A stretch of DNA of 64,000 nt from Eleginops maclovinus (Eukaryota > Chordata > Actinopteri > Perciformes > Eleginopidae): positions 18,589,878-18,653,877 of the forward strand of contig NC_086368.1 of the NCBI RefSeq assembly GCF_036324505.1. Reading direction: 5' to 3'. Of this stretch, positions 58,365 through 64,000 are shown piece by piece; position 1 is the first letter of the stretch, and every line of letters begins with the position of its first letter. The notes under the pieces were generated by a model. It saw nothing but the letters and a program-made list of their open reading frames with translations. It did no database searches and had not been told where the DNA came from. A program made the translations under genes and the position numbers.

Positions 58365-58616
58365 AGATGATTTGTCTGAGCTATGTCGGGTGTGTGGCGA
58401 ACATGACACCCATGACGAATGGGTAAGGCAAGTTTGGAGCACTTGAAGTTGATTACTGTAATGTTTTTATTATACAACTGTCCTAAAGCTTTTTTTTTTT
58501 TTTTTTTTGCCCTTTTCTTCCAGACGGAGTGCACGCTTTGTAAAAATTGGTATCACAGCCTTTGTGTGGGGGAACCACCTGTAGACAAAGATAATTACTG
58601 TCCTGCATGTATTTGA
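58365..58616 (+). CDS. Ginger-like gene, C-terminal PHD finger exons
   Basis: Block 58365-58421 (LSELCRVCGEHDTHDEW) and exon 58525-58616 (TECTLCKNWYHSLCVG, then NYCPACI, TGA). The C4-H-C3 spacing fits a PHD finger, a module that reads histone tails. An AATAAAGAATAAAG poly(A) signal follows at 58619, so this is the true 3' end of the gene. Confidence 0.7.
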
Positions 58617-59006
58617 CGAATAAAGAATAAAGTCCCTTGTCAAACCATGCCTCTATTCAAGGTTTCAAGGTTTCAAGGTTTTATTGGTCATATGCACAGC
58701 AGATACAGCGTATATGTTGGCAATGAAAATCTTATGTCGCGTGCTCCTCCAACAACTCAACATACATGGTGCAAATAACATAAATAAAATAGTGCAAAAA
58801 GAGAGAAGAATATTTACAGTATCAACAATAAAGATTTGAGGATGTGAAATATATACATATGTGGAATACATTGAGAGTATTTAAATACTTGTGGAATGAG
58901 GAGGTATGGGCAGATGCATATATTATGTATAGCAGATGTATATGGCAGATATGTATAATATATAGATATGTGTACTATAAACAGATATGTATGGCAGATG
59001 TGTATA

Positions 59007-59038
<32 letters not shown>

Positions 59039-59067
59039 AAAAAGATGTGAGTAGACATTCACAGAGC

Positions 59068-60993
59068 TCAGGAGTTCAGCAGTCTTATAGCCTGTGGTAT
59101 AAAACTGTCTCTGAGTCTGGTGGTCTTGGTCCGGATGCTGCGGTACCGTCTGCCAGACGGCAGCAGACAGAACAGATTGTTGCTGGGGTGATGGGGGTCC
59201 TTTAATATCCTACCGGCCTTCTTCCTACACCGCTGGGTGTAGAGGTCCTCCATGGATGGCAGCTCCGTCCTGGTGATGTGCTGAGCAGTTTTCACCACCC
59301 TCTGTAGAGTCTTACGGTTGAGGGCGGTGCAACTGCCATACCAGGCGGTGATGCAGCCAGTCAGGATACTCTCGATGGTGCACCTGTAGAAGTTGCAGAG
59401 TATCCTGGAGTCCATGTTGAACTTCCGCAGCCTGCGGAGGAAGAAGAGCCGCTGTCGAGCCGTCTTGGATATGACCCTGGTGTGATGTGTCCATGTCAGG
59501 TCCTCACTGATGTTTACCCCGAGGAACCTGAAGCTGCTGACTCTCTCCACAGGAGTCCCGTCGATGGTGATGGGTGTGTGTGCCTCTCTCTGCCTCTTCC
59601 TGTAGTCCACAATCAGCTCCTTTGTTTTGCTGACGTTGAGATGGAGGTTGTTGTCCTGGCACCAAGATGTCAGGGCTCTGACCTCCTCTCTGTACGCCGT
59701 CTCGTCGCCGTCTGTGATCAGGCCGATGACGGTCGTGTCGTCAGCAAACTTGATGATGGTGTTGGAGCTGTGTGTGGCCACGCAGTCGTGTGTGAACAGG
59801 GAGTAGAGGAGAGGGCTGAGCACACAACCCTGAGGGGCTCCGGTGTTGAGGGTCAAGGTGGAGGATGTGATGTTCCCCATCCGCACTGCCTGGGATCTGC
59901 CCGTCAGGAAGCTCATGATCCAGTCACAGAGGGCGCTGTTGAGCCCAAGGTCCCTGAGCTTAATGATGAGCTTGGAGGGCACAATGGTGTTGAATGCTGA
60001 ACTGTAGTCAATGAACAGCATTCTCACATAAGTGTTCCTCTGGTCCAGGTGGGAGAGGGCAGTGTGGAGGGTGAGGGAGATGGCATCATCCGTGGACCTG
60101 TTTGCTCTGTAGGCAAACTGCAGGGGGTCCAGTGAGTCAGGGAGGGAGGAGGTGATAAAAGTTTTGACTAACCGCTCAAAGCACTTCATGATGATGGAGG
60201 TGAGTGCAACTGGGCGGTAGTCATTGAGGCAGATGGGTTTTGTCTTTTTGGGGACAGGGACAATGTCCCCAAAAAGACATTGTCCCTGTTTAAAACATGT
60301 GGGGACTACAGACTGGAGCAGTGACCTATTGAAAATGTCTGTGAACACATCTGCCAGCTGAACTGCACACACCTTGAGAGCACGGCCAGGGATGCCATCA
60401 GGTCCAGGAGCCCTGTGTGCGTTGATCCTTTTCAGAGATCTACACACATCTGCACTGGTTAAAACCAGTGAGCAGGGATCCTGGGCCTTTTGTGCCTCCA
60501 CAGCCGGGGGCTTCTCAAAGCGTGCATAAAATGTGTTCAGTTCATCTGGGAGAGATGCAGACACTTCCTCAGCACCACTCGTTGTCCTTTTGTAGTCTGT
60601 TATTGTTTTTAGTCCAGACCACATATTTCTGGCGTTGGAGCCCTTGTAGTTCGACTCCACCTTGTCCCTGTATTGTCTTTTCGCACTGCTAATAGCTCTC
60701 CGGAGTGCATACCTGGAATTCCTGTACTCATCCAAATCACCGCCGCTGTGCGCGATGGCCCGTGCTTTAAGTTTAGCTCGGACCTCGCCGTTTATCCAGG
60801 GCTTCTCATTTGGGAATGTCCGTACAGTAATCCGCGGCACGACGTCATCGATGCATTTGCCGATGTAGCAAATGACCGTGTCAGTGTGTGTGTTTATATC
60901 GTCCTCCTCAAACACACACCACTCCGTGATGCCAAAGCAGTGGCGGAGAGCAGAGTCAGACTGCTCGGACCAACGCTGCACTGTCCTCGTCAC
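59068..60993 (-). pseudogene. LINE ORF2, reverse transcriptase part
   Basis: One open frame of 641 codons. It starts after the endonuclease with NEKPWINGEVRAKLKARA. The RT core has RAPGPDGIPG, NDYRPVALTSIIMKCFERL, LFIDYSSAFNTI, GAPQGCVLSPLLYSLFT and the catalytic FADDTTVIG. The C-terminal region has LPSMEDLYTQRC and FIPQAIRLLNS. It is separated from the endonuclease frame by one indel near 61165; otherwise it has no lesions. Confidence 0.88.
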
Positions 60994-61165
60994 AGGTCGG
61001 TCCCTCTTCAGTCTCTGCCGGTAAACGGGGAGCAGAAGAAGAGATATGTGGTCTGACTTGCCGAAGGGGGGGCGGGGGAGGGCTTTATATCCATGCCGGA
61101 AAGGAGTGTAAACATGGTCCAGTGTATTTCCACCGCGCGTGGGGCAGCTGACGTGCTGATAGTAG

Positions 61166-62015
61166 CTACTTCGTCAGGACTTTCTTCATGTTGGCTCTGT
61201 TAAAATCCCCGGCCACAATAAATGCGGCCTCTGGCCGAGAAGTCTCTGTCCTGTCGATAATCCCATACAGCCCCTCCAGCGCTGTGTTGTTGTCAGCGTG
61301 CGGCGGAATATACACTGCTGTTAGAACAACAGATGTGAACTCCCTCGGCAGATAAAAAGGCCGGCATCCGATCATGATGTGCTCTAGGCTGGGAGAACAG
61401 TCCGAAGAAATGATCTCCACATCTGAGCACCAGTTGTTGTTAATCATGAAGCAGACACCTCCTCCCTTGCTCTTCCCTGAGTTTATTGTCCGGTCCTGGC
61501 GATGAATGGAGAATCCGTGTGGAGCAATGGCGGCGTCCGGTATCGTGGGGTCGAGCCAAGTCTCCGTGAAAACCAAAACATTACAGGTCTTAATGTCCCG
61601 TTGAAATGCCACCCTGCTACGGAGTTCGTCCAGCTTATTATCCAGGGATTGGACATTTGCCAGAAGTAAACTCGGTAGAGGAGGCCTGTTTTCACGTTTC
61701 CTCAGCCTGACCAGGACCCCGGCCCGGGAACCTCGTGGTCTCTTCCTCCTGCGCTCCACAGGTAGAGCTCCAGCAGGTAAACACGGAGACTCTCCATTGT
61801 TTGCAGGTCGTCGTGGATTGTTGCTGTCCACCAGCGACCTGATGTGTAAAAGTTGTTCTCTATCATATTGGATGATAGGGCTCGCTTGGGCGGTTTGCAT
61901 GTTGCAAAAAAAAGTTAAAAACAACCAACAAAGTAAAACAATAAAAACACTAAGATGTGGAGTTGTTGAGGAGCTCGAGACACGGCAGCCATCCTCGGCG
62001 CCATCTTGCTCGAGT
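61166..62015 (-). pseudogene. LINE ORF2, AP-endonuclease part
   Basis: The frame contains LLLANVQSLDNKLDELRSR, TETWLDPTIPDAAI, GGGVCFMIN and VAGDFNRANMKK, the APE-type nuclease motifs. It stops at 61166 after VLTK because of a one-base shift. A predicted start is in the GC-rich 5' end (AAGATGGCGCC). Confidence 0.82.
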
Positions 62016-62059
62016 TTGAATGTTTGAATATTTGAATGTATCCAGTGCTGAAGTTGTAG

Positions 62060-62673
62060 CCAATTATGACAGTTTTTCTCAATTGGGAACAGGTACAAGC
62101 AATTTGTCAATATGAAATATTCAGCTTGTTGCTTCAACGTCTGAACAGTAGCTCAGGCCATTAGTGGTAAGGCAGTGGATTTTTGAAAGCATGACTGGGT
62201 TCGTATCTCACAGCGACTGCCTGTGTCATATTGTGAATATCACCAGTTAACATGGGTGGGGTTTATTTCATCCATGTCAAACGGTGATTCATAAACAGCT
62301 GATAAGAGCTGACAAGATGTACGGTGGGGTAATGAGTAACGATCTTGGCTGAGAATCATATTTTCAGATTTACGGGTTCGAATCCCGTCAGTGGAGTTGG
62401 AATATTGTATATATATTTTCTATTTCTTGGCCAGCATGTTCTGTGTTGTTGTCTGTAGGTGATCTCCACATGCACATTTACATGAAGTGATGCTTACGTT
62501 TTTTCGCCAAGATTTTTCTTTAATATTGTCTGGTCACACTTCAGATACACAAGTAAGGTGAAAATGACGAATATGGCAACCACATATGATTCGGCCCGTA
62601 CAGCGTCATATGACGCTCAAGGAGTGGAACACGTAAACAAACGGCACCAGTTGAACCGGAATCCAGTTAAACT
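62060..62673. repeat. right end of the Ginger-like element with two tRNA-like blocks
   Basis: 62152-62222 (TTAGTGGTAAGGCAGTGG ... CTGGGTTCGTATCTCAC) and 62330-62392 (GAGTAACGATCTTGGC ... ACGGGTTCGAATCCCGT) each have an A-box-like and a B-box-like motif. The second has a perfect 5-bp T-stem. The first has an inverted counterpart in the left end at about 53040-53115. Neither has a matching acceptor stem, so they are not called as tRNA genes. Confidence 0.5.
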
Positions 62674-62754
62674 GGAACACCGCATCCGGGAGCAACAAGA
62701 CCGCAGGGCGTGCTGTTGACTTTTACGGCCGCAATTAGAGGAAATGACGCTGAA

Positions 62755-62935
62755 CCCAACGAAAGAATGCAGCACCTGAGATTCATTTAAAAAATGTTTC
62801 ACATGCTCAATTTTTGACATTCAACGTCATATTCGTTTGGTACACTTCGGTACACACGTGTACCGAACCGAAGGGCACATACAGAATATTTTCGGTACGA
62901 ATACGTAAGCCGTTACTTCCCTATAAAGTAGAATT
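62755..62935 (+). repeat. interspersed repeat shared with the GT units
   Basis: GAACCGAAGGGCACATAC and GAATATTTTCGGTA match, with divergence, 21655-21765, 39185-39305 and the inverse at 47235-47340. It is therefore an older dispersed repeat and not part of the segmental duplication. Confidence 0.7.
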
Positions 62936-64000
62936 AATTAGGGTCTGAGACCAGAGGCCGTCGAAGACCCTATTGAAATTGGTCGTTCACGAAGCCGAAA
63001 TCATAACAACAGGGTAGCCCGCGGGTAAAGGGTCACGTGGCTGCAACTCGCATGATTGATGTTTGTATGATCGATTTAGATGCTCGCAAAGCGAGCGATA
63101 ACCATGCAAAACCCATACAAAACAGGGAAAACGAGGGGCAAAAGCACAGTAAAAGTGTCCGAAATCATGACAGTAGGGTCGCCCGCGGGTGCCCAGTGAC
63201 ATGGGCACTTCGCACCCATGTCACTGGGCACGAACATTATTGAAATTGGTCCGATTATTATTATTATTATTATTATTTTGCGTCTTTGAACGCAAATTTG
63301 ACCCCCGCAACATATGTGAAAACTCACGAAAATTTGCCAGCGCTGGTGAAAATAGACGTCTGAAATTGGTTTCGGAACTTTCCGATAAAAATTGCGTAGG
63401 CCACGCCCACTTCCGTTTTTAACGTTAACTCCCCCTACTTTAACTTTCTTGGAAACGAACGAAAATCGCTACGCATATCCAGGGTCCGGTAACGAACAAA
63501 AAAGTCTCTTGGGCCTGTGTGAAAAAACGTACAGGAAGTCGGCCATTTTGAATTTAGCGTTGGAATAACGCGATTTATCAAAACGATATCACGAAATCTA
63601 ACTTTTTTTTGCACGGCGTAGCCGTTATTTAGCGCCAAAGTTCGCGTTCGTACGACTTTCGGCGACCCCTCGCCATGGAACACGAGGATGTCATAACTCC
63701 AACTGACATGCTCAGAAAGTCACCAAACGCCACATGATGGTTAACACTGCTGCCCTGAACAGCTCTACGTCAAAATTTATGTTACAAAATGTGGCATTGC
63801 CATGGCAACGCATCCCTCGCCATAAAACACGATGTCGCTGTAACTCAAATGGACACAATCCGATCGACCGCCAATCTTCGCCTGTGTGTCACTGGTCCAT
63901 GCCTCAACAGCTCTAAGCAGAATTTGCGATCTCACGGTCGGCCGTTGCCATGGAAACCGCAATGCTCGCCATAAAACACGTTGTCATTGTAAGTCAATGG
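62936..64000 (+). repeat. unclassified fish interspersed repeat, no coding content
   Basis: Starts GGGTCTGAGACCAGAGGCCG and continues with (ATT)n at 63255-63280 and GACCCCCGCAACATATGTG. I recognise this type as a common non-coding dispersed repeat in fish but cannot name it. It runs out of the window. Confidence 0.45.
63189..63231 (+). repeat. perfect 17-bp hairpin
   Basis: GTGCCCAGTGACATGGG (63189-63205) pairs fully with CCCATGTCACTGGGCAC (63215-63231) around a 9-nt loop. Confidence 0.95.

Larger units (their letters stand above)
58655..62030 (-). mobile_element. nearly full-length LINE (jockey/L2-like), ~3.4 kb
   Basis: Minus strand. The 5' end is near 62015 (CGAGCAAGATGGCGCCGAGG), followed by endonuclease and reverse transcriptase. 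The 3' end at 58655-58690 is AATAAAACCTTGAAACC with CCTTGAAA repeats. It lies between the poly(A) signal of the Ginger-like gene and the right inverted end. No clear target duplication was seen. Confidence 0.85.
52835..62673 (+). mobile_element. Ginger-like DNA transposon, degenerate, with two LINE insertions
   Basis: The ends share long imperfect inverted repeats: AGTTTAACTGGATTCCGG at 52835 is the complement of CCGGAATCCAGTTAAACT at 62673. ATATTCACAATATGACACAG at about 52900 and a tRNA-like block at about 53040-53115 recur inverted at about 62150-62250. Inside is one multi-exon plus-strand gene with a gypsy-type integrase, a Ulp1-like protease and a PHD finger, the combination expected for Ginger1-type transposons. 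I cannot find a target duplication, and the termini are not a clear TGTNR, so the exact borders are uncertain. Confidence 0.6.

Overview
The window looks like a repeat-rich piece of a ray-finned (teleost) fish chromosome. The genes are split by GT-AG introns, the GC content is modest, and the mobile elements are typical of fish: hAT/ZBED, ZMYM-type hAT, Ty3/gypsy, Pao/BEL, jockey-type LINEs, tRNA-derived SINEs, and an IS3EU-like and a Ginger-like DNA transposon. There are no bacterial operons, CRISPR arrays or rRNA genes. The calls come from reading motifs, splice sites, target-site duplications (TSDs) and repeat ends by eye; no database was searched.

Layout: (1) 1-1526 is the 3' part of a ZBED1-like hAT transposase gene. 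(2) A coiled-coil host gene on the + strand (possibly CCDC30-like) has exons at 1714-2517 and 15383-17773, and its last two exons at 41162-41526. It carries a frameshift and a stop in its middle exons. (3) 2827-15021, inside an intron of that gene, is a nest of elements. A small hAT element with a perfect 8-bp TSD holds a ~12 kb element with minisatellite-bearing inverted ends. That element contains a ZMYM-like transposase fragment, a HECT ubiquitin-ligase-like gene and a broken IS3EU-like DDE integrase. A Tc1-like MITE holding a gypsy element, and a SINE, are inserted in it. (4) 17925-52834 is a segmental-duplication cluster. It has three full-length copies of a GT6-family glycosyltransferase (ABO/alpha-1,3-galactosyltransferase type): two on the minus strand and one inverted on the plus strand. 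They are interleaved with five copies of the coiled-coil gene's 3' end, of which only one is intact. A Pao/BEL element with LTRs identical by eye sits in intron 1 of GT copy 2, and is itself interrupted by a ZBED-type hAT element. A large palindrome is centred near 42.0 kb. (5) 52835-62673 is a degenerate Ginger-like transposon (integrase, Ulp1-type protease, PHD finger) with one LINE in an intron and a nearly complete LINE downstream of its coding part. (6) 62674-64000 is non-coding fish repeat.

The only host functions I can name are the three Golgi glycosyltransferases, which probably add alpha-1,3-linked galactose to glycans, and the coiled-coil protein. Everything else is mobile DNA. The layering of insertions gives a relative history: tandem duplication of the GT unit, then inverted duplication, then a solo LTR (copy 1 only) and the Pao and hAT insertions (copy 2 only).
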